From assembly GCA_964626565.1 (NCBI GenBank), contig CAZVFX010000033.1, positions 1 to 57,678 of the forward strand: 57,678 nt of DNA, read 5' to 3'. Positions 25,707-33,038 of the stretch are shown in pieces. Numbering within the stretch: the first letter of the stretch is position 1; every line of letters begins with the position of its first letter. The position numbers and the translations under genes were made by a program. The notes beneath the pieces were generated by a model. It saw only the letters and a program-made list of their open reading frames with translations. It was not told where the DNA came from and did not search any database. This stretch comes from CAZVFX01 sp964626565. GTDB taxonomy: Bacteria; Myxococcota_A; UBA9042; CAIXZC01.

Positions 25707-27202
25707 AAAGGAAAGGAGCTATACACCGAGCGACCCTGGGGGTCGCCGGCTTGCTGGTCGTAGTTCTGGCCGCCTCGGCGGCTGCAGAGGAACACCCGTT
25801 CCTGGTGGGCTCGCTGCATCAGGCACATGCCATCGAGCCCAAGCCGGACACCCCGGAAGGGGATGCCGAGCTTGCGGCGCAGGTGGCGCAGTTGAAGAAG
25901 CTTGCCGCTAGTTGGCTGCAGAAGCTACCCGGGCCGGAAGGACCTGGTCACGTGGACTTCCGGTCGGACGCGTCAAGGGCTGCGGCCAAGACCATCAAGG
26001 GAAAGGGGATGCGCGCCGCGTTGAAGGGCGAGCTTTGGATCGAGTTGATGGAGCGGGCAGTTTTGAAACGCAACCGCTCGCTGAGAGCCGCGGACTTGAA
26101 GGTTGCCGCGGCGATTCGTCGCTATCCGCAGGTGGCGCACCTGGACAATCTGGTCGCGCAATACGCCGACTTGTCCGCGGGGTTGCGGCTGGTCCCGGGC
26201 GCAATGAGCCCCCGTCCCATGGTTGGGGAGGGGTTTCCGTTTCCGGGCACCCTGTCCATTAAGAGCGGCATCGCCACCACGGAAGTGGAGCTCACGGCCG
26301 TGGCTGCCGGCCTGGCGCGCCGCCGCGCGGTGACCGCGGTGCGGTTGGCTTACGCCGACTATCTGTTCGCGACGAAGGCCCGGGCGGTGCTGGATGAACT
26401 GGCCCGCCTCACCCGGCAACTGGTTGACATCGCTCGACAGCGCGTCTCTACGGGTAAGGCGACCCAGAGTGATGTCTTGCGGGTGGAGATCATGCTGGCG
26501 GAGCTGGAAACCAGCCTGGAGAACCTCGTTGACGTACGGGAGAAAGCGCGGTCCCGGCTGGTGACTCTCGCTGGTTTGCCCGCAGATTTCCCACTGGGAG
26601 TTCCGGCCGATGCCGAGGTCGCCCCGGCAGTGGCTGCGGAGGACGCTATGGCGGACCTCGTTTCAGCCGCGCTTTCCAGACGCCAGGAGCTGCGCCTGCA
26701 GGACCTCTCCATCAAGAAATTGGGCCAGGTTATCGAACTGCAGCGGGCCCGGCTGTACCCGGATCTGGCTTCAGGAAGAAGCGACCTTGTGAATCCCCTG
26801 GCGAAGGGGGGAGCAATGGCCTTTCCGAAGCAGCCGATGGTGAAAGCCGACGCTTTTCTCGCCGGCAAGGAAGCGTATCTTGAGGAAATGACTGAGCGAT
26901 TGGCCGCGCTGAAAGAGGCGCGCCGCGCACAGGAAGACACGATCCGGAATGAGGTTGCACGGGAAGTACGGAACCTGGCGGTCGCGCTGCGCACCCGGGA
27001 CCTTCACGCCAGAGAGTTGGAAGAGAAATCTAAGCGCACCCTCGACCTGATCATCATCGGCTACGAGCAAGGGACCACGACCTTTCTGGACCTCATCGAC
27101 GCGGAAAAGCTGTACATTCACCACCGCCTCGGCGCGCTCGAGGCCCATCGGGATGCACTGAAAGCCGCGGCCCGTTTGCGGGACGCCGCGGTGGTCCGCT
27201 AG
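25703..27202 (+). CDS. TolC-family protein, second copy, diverged
   Basis: A 499-residue exported protein with a signal peptide ending near SAAAEE. The C-terminal two thirds are TolC-like long helices (RVSTGKATQSDVLRVEIMLAELE; YEQGTTTFLDLIDAEKLYIHH). The first 130 residues after the signal are atypical. The GTG start overlaps the first TolC gene by 4 bases (GTGA). Two channel-type genes in one pump operon is unusual: one may be an alternative exit duct or a periplasmic helper. I see no lipobox. Confidence 0.85.
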   Translation: MKRKGAIHRATLGVAGLLVVVLAASAAAEEHPFLVGSLHQAHAIEPKPDTPEGDAELAAQVAQLKKLAASWLQKLPGPEGPGHVDFRSDASRAAAKTIKGKGMRAALKGELWIELMERAVLKRNRSLRAADLKVAAAIRRYPQVAHLDNLVAQYADLSAGLRLVPGAMSPRPMVGEGFPFPGTLSIKSGIATTEVELTAVAAGLARRRAVTAVRLAYADYLFATKARAVLDELARLTRQLVDIARQRVSTGKATQSDVLRVEIMLAELETSLENLVDVREKARSRLVTLAGLPADFPLGVPADAEVAPAVAAEDAMADLVSAALSRRQELRLQDLSIKKLGQVIELQRARLYPDLASGRSDLVNPLAKGGAMAFPKQPMVKADAFLAGKEAYLEEMTERLAALKEARRAQEDTIRNEVAREVRNLAVALRTRDLHARELEEKSKRTLDLIIIGYEQGTTTFLDLIDAEKLYIHHRLGALEAHRDALKAAARLRDAAVVR

Positions 27203-27210
27203 CAACCCTG

Positions 27211-27249
27211 AGATTTCCTGTAGAAATCTGCCGGCAAACCCGCTAGAAT
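27211..27249 (+). promoter_or_regulatory. Inverted repeat and -10 element before the CBS gene
   Basis: AGATTTC (27211-27217) and GAAATCT (27223-27229) form a perfect 7-base inverted repeat with a 5-base spacer. It is followed by a -10 like TAGAAT (27244-27249). The repeat covers the place of the -35, which is itself poor, so it could be an operator for an activator or repressor. No T-run follows, so it is not a terminator. Confidence 0.4.
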
Positions 27250-27281
27250 GCGCCGTCTGAGCGATCGGGAGGTGCCAAACG

Positions 27282-28652
27282 ATGAGTGCTTACAAGAACA
27301 TTCTCGAGGCAATCGGAATGACCCCCATGGTTAGGCTAAATCGTCTTTCGCCGGCCGGTGGAGCCACCGTATTTGCCAAGTGCGAATTCCAGAACCCGGG
27401 GGGCAGCACCAAGGACCGCATGGCCCGCCACATTATCCGGAAAGCGATGGAACGGGGCGACTTGAAGCCCGGGGGCGTCATTGTGGAGAACACTTCCGGG
27501 AACACGGGGGCGGGGCTGGCGCTCATTGCCGCGGTTTACGGGTGCAAGCTCATTCTCACCATGCCCGACAAGATGAGCCAGGAGAAGATCGACATGCTGC
27601 GGGGGTTCGGCGCCAAGGTGGTGGTTACTCCCACCAACGTGCCTGCGGAACACCCGGACAGCTATTACGAGACTGCCAAGCGCATCGCGGGGGAGATCCC
27701 CGGCTCGTTCTACGTCAACCAGTACCACAACAAGGACAACATCGAGGCCCACTACATGAGCACGGGGCCGGAGATCTGGGATGACATGGAAGGACGTATC
27801 GACGCGGTGGTAATCGGGGCTGGGACCGGCGGAACCATCAGCGGCGTGGGCAAATTCCTCAAGGAGAAGGACCCATCGATCAAAGTCATCGGGGTGGACC
27901 CCGTGGGGTCGGTATACTACGATCTATTCAAGCACGAGACCCTGATCAAGCCCCACGTCTACAAAGTTGAAGGTATTGGCGAAGACATGGTTTGCGGCGC
28001 ACTTGAGTTCGACAGCATCGACGAATTCTACCAGGTGAACGACCGTGAATGTTTCTCCACCGCCCGGCGGGTTGCGAGGGAGGAAGGCCTTTTCGTGGGC
28101 GGCTCCAGTGGGGGAGCCGCGTTTATCGCGGCCAAGGTGGCGCGACAGATGAACCAGGGGGAAAGGGTGGTTACCTTCTTTCCGGACTCCGGCGACCGCT
28201 ATCTATCGAAATTCTACAGCGACGAGTGGATGCGGGTGAACGGCTTCCTGAGCGATGAAGAGGGCGACTCTGCTGGTTCAGTGCTGGAGGCCACCGGCGA
28301 AGGCGTGATCTGGGTAAAATGTCACGAATCGCTGCTGGCCGCCGGCGCGTTCCTCAAGGAGAAGAACATATCCCAGGCGCCGGTTTCCGACTCGGCCGGC
28401 AGACTGGTAGGCAGCCTTACCGAACGTGCGGTGCTGTCTGCCCTCGTTTCCGGGACGCCCTCGGACTCCCCGGTGGAGCAGGTGATGGCGAAGGCGCTGC
28501 CGGTGGTCCATCCCGACACGCCTCTGGCAAAAGTATCGGAAGCTCTCCTGGGTGGCTCCGCGGTGCTCGTGGGCGCGGGGGACAACGAAAGCACAGTGAC
28601 CGGGATTCTCACTAGAATCGACATTATCGAGTACTTGAGCAGAAACAGGTAG
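27282..28652 (+). CDS. Cystathionine beta-synthase with C-terminal CBS domain pair
   Basis: A 456-residue PLP enzyme that condenses homocysteine with serine (or cysteine) to cystathionine. The PLP lysine is K44 in NPGGSTKDR. SGNTGAGLAL binds the substrate carboxylate and GAGTGGTISG the phosphate. From about residue 335 a pair of CBS domains follows, with VLEATGEGVIWVKC and ILTRIDIIEYL, likely regulatory. Human-type haem-binding sequence is absent. GGGAGG lies 9 bases before the ATG. It is followed after 7 bases by a cystathionine gamma-synthase/lyase gene, which together suggests reverse transsulfuration. Confidence 0.93.
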   Translation: MSAYKNILEAIGMTPMVRLNRLSPAGGATVFAKCEFQNPGGSTKDRMARHIIRKAMERGDLKPGGVIVENTSGNTGAGLALIAAVYGCKLILTMPDKMSQEKIDMLRGFGAKVVVTPTNVPAEHPDSYYETAKRIAGEIPGSFYVNQYHNKDNIEAHYMSTGPEIWDDMEGRIDAVVIGAGTGGTISGVGKFLKEKDPSIKVIGVDPVGSVYYDLFKHETLIKPHVYKVEGIGEDMVCGALEFDSIDEFYQVNDRECFSTARRVAREEGLFVGGSSGGAAFIAAKVARQMNQGERVVTFFPDSGDRYLSKFYSDEWMRVNGFLSDEEGDSAGSVLEATGEGVIWVKCHESLLAAGAFLKEKNISQAPVSDSAGRLVGSLTERAVLSALVSGTPSDSPVEQVMAKALPVVHPDTPLAKVSEALLGGSAVLVGAGDNESTVTGILTRIDIIEYLSRNR

Positions 28653-28659
28653 GGGAACC

Positions 28660-29802
28660 ATGAAGTTCGATACTAAGGCGATCCATGTTGGACAGGAACC
28701 GGAGAGCGCAACCGGGGCGGTGATCGTGCCCGTTTTCCAGACCTCGACATACGCCCAGGCCAGTCCCGGGCGCCACCAGGGGTTCGAGTATTCTCGCACC
28801 CACAACCCTACTCGCAATGCGCTCCAGGACTGCGTGGCGTCCCTTGAGGGCGCCAAGTACGGTGTGGCGTTCGCGTCGGGGCTTGCGGCCGAGGATGCGC
28901 TGATGCACCTGCTGGAGGTGGGAGACAAGGTTGTGTGCACCGACGACGTATACGGGGGCACGTACCGCTTGTTCGAGACTGTATTCAGGAAGCATGGCCT
29001 CGATTTTGACTGGGTGAACACGGCTGACCCCGCGGTCCTCGAAAGCGCGATTAAGCCAGGCACGAAGGTGGTTTGGATAGAGACTCCGACCAACCCCTTG
29101 CTGAAGCTGACGGATATCGCGCTCGCCGTGCGCAAAGCCAAGGAGGTCGGCGCCCTGGTCGTCGTCGACAATACCTTTGCCTCCCCCGTGTTCCAGCGAC
29201 CGCTGGAGTTGGGTGCCGACGCAGTGCTTCACTCCACCACCAAGTACATCGGCGGTCACAGCGATGTGGTGGGCGGAATCGTTGCGACCAACGACCAAGA
29301 GCTGGCGGAACGACTGGCGTATCTGCAAAACGCGGCCGGCGCGGTGCCTGCGCCCTGGGATGCCTGGCTGACGTTGCGGGGGGTGAAGACTCTGGGAGTG
29401 CGCATGCAGCGTCACTTTGAAAACGGCCTTGCGGTGGCCAGGCATCTGGAAGACCACCCGAAAATTCGGCGGGTCATCTTTCCCTGGCTGCCTTCCCATC
29501 CTCAGTACGAATTGGCAAAGAAGCAGATGTCCGGCATGAGCGGCATGATAAGCGTCTACCTGGACTCGGACCTCGATGGCACCCGCCGCTTCCTGGAAAA
29601 CCTGAACGTGTTCATCCTGGCGGAAAGCCTGGGCGGCGTGGAATCCCTTATCGAGCATCCCGGAATCATGACCCATGCCAGCCTGCCTCTGGAAGTGCGG
29701 GAATCACTCGGTATCGATGACTCTCTGGTGCGCCTGTCTGTGGGGATCGAGGACCTGGAAGATCTGGTTGCTGATCTGGAAAGGGGCTTGGCTGCGGTAT
29801 AA
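28660..29802 (+). CDS. Cystathionine gamma-synthase/gamma-lyase family PLP enzyme
   Basis: A 380-residue member of the Cys/Met metabolism PLP family. The PLP lysine is K195 in HSTTKYIGGHSD. YSRTHNPTRNALQ, ETPTNPLLKLTDI and LGGVESLIEHP are typical. Family members split cystathionine to cysteine or make it from O-acyl-homoserine, and sequence inspection does not cleanly separate them. Location directly after a cystathionine beta-synthase favours the lyase direction. Confidence 0.92.
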   Translation: MKFDTKAIHVGQEPESATGAVIVPVFQTSTYAQASPGRHQGFEYSRTHNPTRNALQDCVASLEGAKYGVAFASGLAAEDALMHLLEVGDKVVCTDDVYGGTYRLFETVFRKHGLDFDWVNTADPAVLESAIKPGTKVVWIETPTNPLLKLTDIALAVRKAKEVGALVVVDNTFASPVFQRPLELGADAVLHSTTKYIGGHSDVVGGIVATNDQELAERLAYLQNAAGAVPAPWDAWLTLRGVKTLGVRMQRHFENGLAVARHLEDHPKIRRVIFPWLPSHPQYELAKKQMSGMSGMISVYLDSDLDGTRRFLENLNVFILAESLGGVESLIEHPGIMTHASLPLEVRESLGIDDSLVRLSVGIEDLEDLVADLERGLAAV

Positions 29803-29877
29803 TACTTGATATTTTTCTGCCTGCCCGTCATTATTGTTTGTCGCAGGACACAATATGTTGGTTTGAAATTGACTGAG

Positions 29878-29928
29878 TGCGGTTATGCCGCAATAGGGCT
29901 TGACATTGGACACGGCTTTTCCTAGTAA
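29878..29928 (+). promoter_or_regulatory. Hairpin and candidate promoter upstream of cysK
   Basis: TGCGG (29878-29882) and CCGCA (29888-29892) form an inverted repeat 7 bases before TTGACA (29900-29905). TAGTAA (29923-29928) lies 17 bases after TTGACA and is a weak -10. The 155-base gap indicates that cysK has its own promoter and possibly an operator. Confidence 0.45.
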
Positions 29929-29957
29929 TTTGATATGATTTTCGGATGGAGGACATA

Positions 29958-30938
29958 ATGTCTGCAGATTTCACGAGAAAACAGAGACCCAAGATTGCTG
30001 AAGATGCGACGGAACTGATTGGCAACACCCCGCTGGTAAAGCTGGGCAAGATGGGCGCCGGGCTTCCCGGGACCGTCGTTGCGAAGTTGGAGGCGTCCAA
30101 CCCGTGTTCCAGTGTGAAAGACCGCATCGGTTTTTCCATGATCGACGCGGCTGAGAAGGCCGGGGCGCTGAAGCCCGGGATGATTCTGGTCGAGCCGACC
30201 AGCGGCAACACCGGCATCGCGCTGGCGTTCGTAGCTGCGGTACGAGGCTACAAGTTGCTGCTGACCATGCCCGACACCATGAGTGTTGAGCGGCGCAAGC
30301 TGCTGAGCGTATTTGGTGCGAAGCTCATCCTGACCCCGGGTGCGGGCGGAATGAAGGGTGCGGTGGCCAAGGCCGAAGAGTTGGCGGCGGAGAACGACAA
30401 CTACTTCATGCCCCAGCAGTTCAAGAACGTAGCCAACCCGGCTATCCACCGTAAGACCACGGCCCTGGAGATTTGGGATGACACCGACGGCGCCGTCGAC
30501 ATCCTGGTATCCGGCGTGGGCACTGGCGGCACGGTCACGGGCGTGGGCGAAGTGATCAAGGGGTTCAAGCCCGAATTCAAGACGGTTGCTGTTGAGCCCA
30601 TCGCTTCCCCGGTGCTGTCCGGCGGGGCGCCCGGGCCTCACAAGATCCAGGGGATCGGCGCCGGCTTCGTGCCCGACGTGTACAACAGCGACTTTGTCGA
30701 CGATATTTTCCAGGTCACGGACGAGCAGTCCGGCGCGGCCGCAAGGCGCCTGGCTTCGGAAGAGGGGATCCTTGCCGGAATCTCCTCCGGTGCTGCCGCC
30801 CACGCGGCACTTGAAATCGCGGCCCGCCCGGAAAATGCGGGCAAGCTGATCGTTGTTGTCCTTCCCGACACCGGTGAACGCTATCTGTCCACCTGGCTGT
30901 TCGAAGAGTCCTATGCCAAGGCCGGGCTCGAAGGCTGA
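29958..30938 (+). CDS. cysK: Cysteine synthase (O-acetylserine sulfhydrylase)
   Basis: A 326-residue PLP enzyme making cysteine from O-acetylserine and sulfide. K54 in NPCSSVKDRIG binds PLP, TSGNTGIAL binds the substrate and GTGGTVTG the phosphate; EGILAGISSGA is also present. The ATG at 29958 follows GGAGG by 5 bases; an ATG four codons upstream is less well placed. It is 15 bases upstream of larE. Confidence 0.95.
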   Translation: MSADFTRKQRPKIAEDATELIGNTPLVKLGKMGAGLPGTVVAKLEASNPCSSVKDRIGFSMIDAAEKAGALKPGMILVEPTSGNTGIALAFVAAVRGYKLLLTMPDTMSVERRKLLSVFGAKLILTPGAGGMKGAVAKAEELAAENDNYFMPQQFKNVANPAIHRKTTALEIWDDTDGAVDILVSGVGTGGTVTGVGEVIKGFKPEFKTVAVEPIASPVLSGGAPGPHKIQGIGAGFVPDVYNSDFVDDIFQVTDEQSGAAARRLASEEGILAGISSGAAAHAALEIAARPENAGKLIVVVLPDTGERYLSTWLFEESYAKAGLEG

Positions 30939-30953
30939 TTACAGGTCCTCTCC

Positions 30954-31766
30954 GTGAGCGCCAAAGCGAAGTACCGGAAACTCTTGGAATTGTTGCGTGC
31001 CACCGGCGGTGCGGTGGTCGCATTTTCCGGGGGCGTGGACAGTACGCTGTTACTGGCGGCCGCACGCGAGGCGCTGGGAGACCGCGCCCTGGCGGTTTCC
31101 GGTCTGTCTCCTTCGTTCCCCGGTCGCGAGTATACCGAAGCGGTGCGACTAGCAAAGCAGATCGGGACGGAGCTGCGCACGGTTGAAACCGACGAGTTGG
31201 ACGATCCTTCCTACAATCGCAATCCCCACGATCGTTGCTTCCACTGCAAGACCCACCTGTTCACCATCCTGCGCAAGGTGGCGGATGAAGAGGGTTTGTC
31301 CGCGGTGTTGGACGGCAGTAACGCTGACGACACCGGCGACTATCGTCCCGGAATCGATGCGGCCCGGAGCCTCGGGGTACTAAGCCCGTTGATGGACGCC
31401 GGGCTAACCAAGGACGAGATTAGGAGTTTGTTGAAGGAACGCGATCTTGATGTTTGGGACAAGCCGGCGCAGGCGTGCCTGGCGTCCCGCATTCCCTACG
31501 GCCAGGAGATCACTGAGGAGCGCCTCAACCGTATTGCGCGGGCGGAAGGAACCATGCTGGACATGGGTTACCGCACCGTACGGGTGCGGGACTGGGGCCA
31601 CCTGGGGGTGGTGGAGGTGGGTCCGGACGAACTGGACCGCCTGTTTGAGTCCGGGGAGAGAATATCAGTTAGCGCCGCGCTCAAGGAAGTGGGCTACAAG
31701 CGGGTGGCGTTCGACACCAGCGGATACGTCACAGGCTCTCTCAACCTGGCTCTCTTCGACGACTAG
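30954..31766 (+). CDS. larE: LarE-like ATP-dependent sacrificial sulfur transferase
   Basis: A 270-residue PP-loop enzyme with SGGVDST (residues 25-31), DRCFHCK near residue 90, DGSNADDTGDYRPG and KPAQACLASRIPYG, where C175 matches the cysteine that donates its sulfur in Lactobacillus LarE. In the lactate racemase pathway LarE adds sulfur to the pincer nucleotide that becomes the nickel cofactor. No larA, larB or larC is in this window. The GTG start follows cysK by 15 bases. The stop overlaps the stop of the convergent gene in the sequence CTAG. Confidence 0.88.
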   Translation: MSAKAKYRKLLELLRATGGAVVAFSGGVDSTLLLAAAREALGDRALAVSGLSPSFPGREYTEAVRLAKQIGTELRTVETDELDDPSYNRNPHDRCFHCKTHLFTILRKVADEEGLSAVLDGSNADDTGDYRPGIDAARSLGVLSPLMDAGLTKDEIRSLLKERDLDVWDKPAQACLASRIPYGQEITEERLNRIARAEGTMLDMGYRTVRVRDWGHLGVVEVGPDELDRLFESGERISVSAALKEVGYKRVAFDTSGYVTGSLNLALFDD

Positions 31767-33013
31767 CGAACTTTCCCCAGAAGGCGGGCCTTGATCTTCT
31801 TGCCGTCGGGCAGCACCCAGGCCGCGCCTGGTGATTGCCCTCTCGGACAGCGGTACTTGAGATCGAGGTTGCCTTCCGGATCAAAATGGTCCGTGGCAAT
31901 CTTACGGCGGACTTTCACGCGCCGGCCGCACAGCACTTCCAGGACCCCCGGCACTACGACCCTGAACCCCTCCCCGTTATAGAGCACCAGCGACAGGCCG
32001 GCGGCGCCGCTGCTAAGCTCCGCCTCGGCTGGTGCGGTCTCACGGTCCTCGCCGAGCAGCACCAGTTTGCCCGCACTTTCCCGGTGCAACTTATGGGCCA
32101 GCCGCCCCAGCCGGGTCCTCGCCGATTGGCTCTCTGCGACCTTCTTCAGGAACGAGAACGCCTCCTCCGTGTACGTCTGGGCCAGCACGTGGAGGAGTTG
32201 CTCTTTCAAGTCGGGCCCGGCCGCGTCGAAGAGGATGGCCAGGTCCTTCTCAGCCCCCCTTGCTCCCAGTGCGGTGAGAGTCTCCATGGCCGCCGCGACC
32301 AGCAACGGTTCGTCCGAGTGAAGGAAGGGAACGCACAGGGCGCCCAGGCGCGGCTCTTTGACGGTCTTCATGAGGCCCAACGCGGCAAGCTTGAGCTGCT
32401 TGTTGTCTCCCTTGAGGCTCTTCTCGACCAGCTCGAAACAGCGGGACCGGGACAGATTGCATACCGACTGCAGGGTTGCCTGCCGGGCAGAGGTAGTTGC
32501 ATCATCGAAGGCTGCCAGCAGTGCGTCCAACTTGCCGGGATGACCGCAGGAAGCGACCGCGACGGCAGACAGTCGGGCCAGCCCTTCATGCTCGTCCTTG
32601 AGCAGAGGCGTAACTATGCCCGGTTCCTGCCGGGCGATGCGGGTAAGCACCAGCAAGGCCGCGCCCGAGGGAACCCGGCCTTCCCTCACCGCCGCGGCCA
32701 ACGGCTCGAGTGCGAGGGACGACATGGACACAAGGGCCCACTCGATCTCCTGAAGCAGGAGCGGGTCGGCCATGTGGTTCTCCAGCATGTCCACCAGCGC
32801 GAACGCGACGCTGGGGAACCGATAGACCGACAGCCGGCGCACCGCTTTGCATTTATCCTCGCCGTCATCCGCGGTCATCACCGTGGCGAGAAGATCCAGC
32901 GCCTGCTCTTCCTCCTTGGAAATGGCGTCGGCGGGGAGGGGTTCGTCCCCGAAGACGGGCAGCACTGTCAACAACAACGCCACCAGGGCCAGTATGGGCG
33001 CCAACCTTCTCAC
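31763..33013 (-). CDS. Exported HEAT-like repeat protein
   Basis: A 416-residue protein with a signal peptide (RRLAPILALVALLLTVLPVFG) followed by helical repeats resembling HEAT/Armadillo units (for example LSVYRFPSVAFALVDML and LGLMKTVKEPRLGALCVPFL) to about residue 315. A beta-rich C-terminal part follows. The GTG at 33013 is chosen because AAAGGAGG lies 9 bases upstream; an in-frame ATG at 33055 would overlap the previous gene and spoil the signal peptide. Probably a periplasmic scaffold; no enzymatic motif seen. Confidence 0.78.
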   Translation of the reverse strand: MRRLAPILALVALLLTVLPVFGDEPLPADAISKEEEQALDLLATVMTADDGEDKCKAVRRLSVYRFPSVAFALVDMLENHMADPLLLQEIEWALVSMSSLALEPLAAAVREGRVPSGAALLVLTRIARQEPGIVTPLLKDEHEGLARLSAVAVASCGHPGKLDALLAAFDDATTSARQATLQSVCNLSRSRCFELVEKSLKGDNKQLKLAALGLMKTVKEPRLGALCVPFLHSDEPLLVAAAMETLTALGARGAEKDLAILFDAAGPDLKEQLLHVLAQTYTEEAFSFLKKVAESQSARTRLGRLAHKLHRESAGKLVLLGEDRETAPAEAELSSGAAGLSLVLYNGEGFRVVVPGVLEVLCGRRVKVRRKIATDHFDPEGNLDLKYRCPRGQSPGAAWVLPDGKKIKARLLGKVR

Positions 33014-33038
33014 TTCTTTTTGCCTCCTTTCGACGGAA

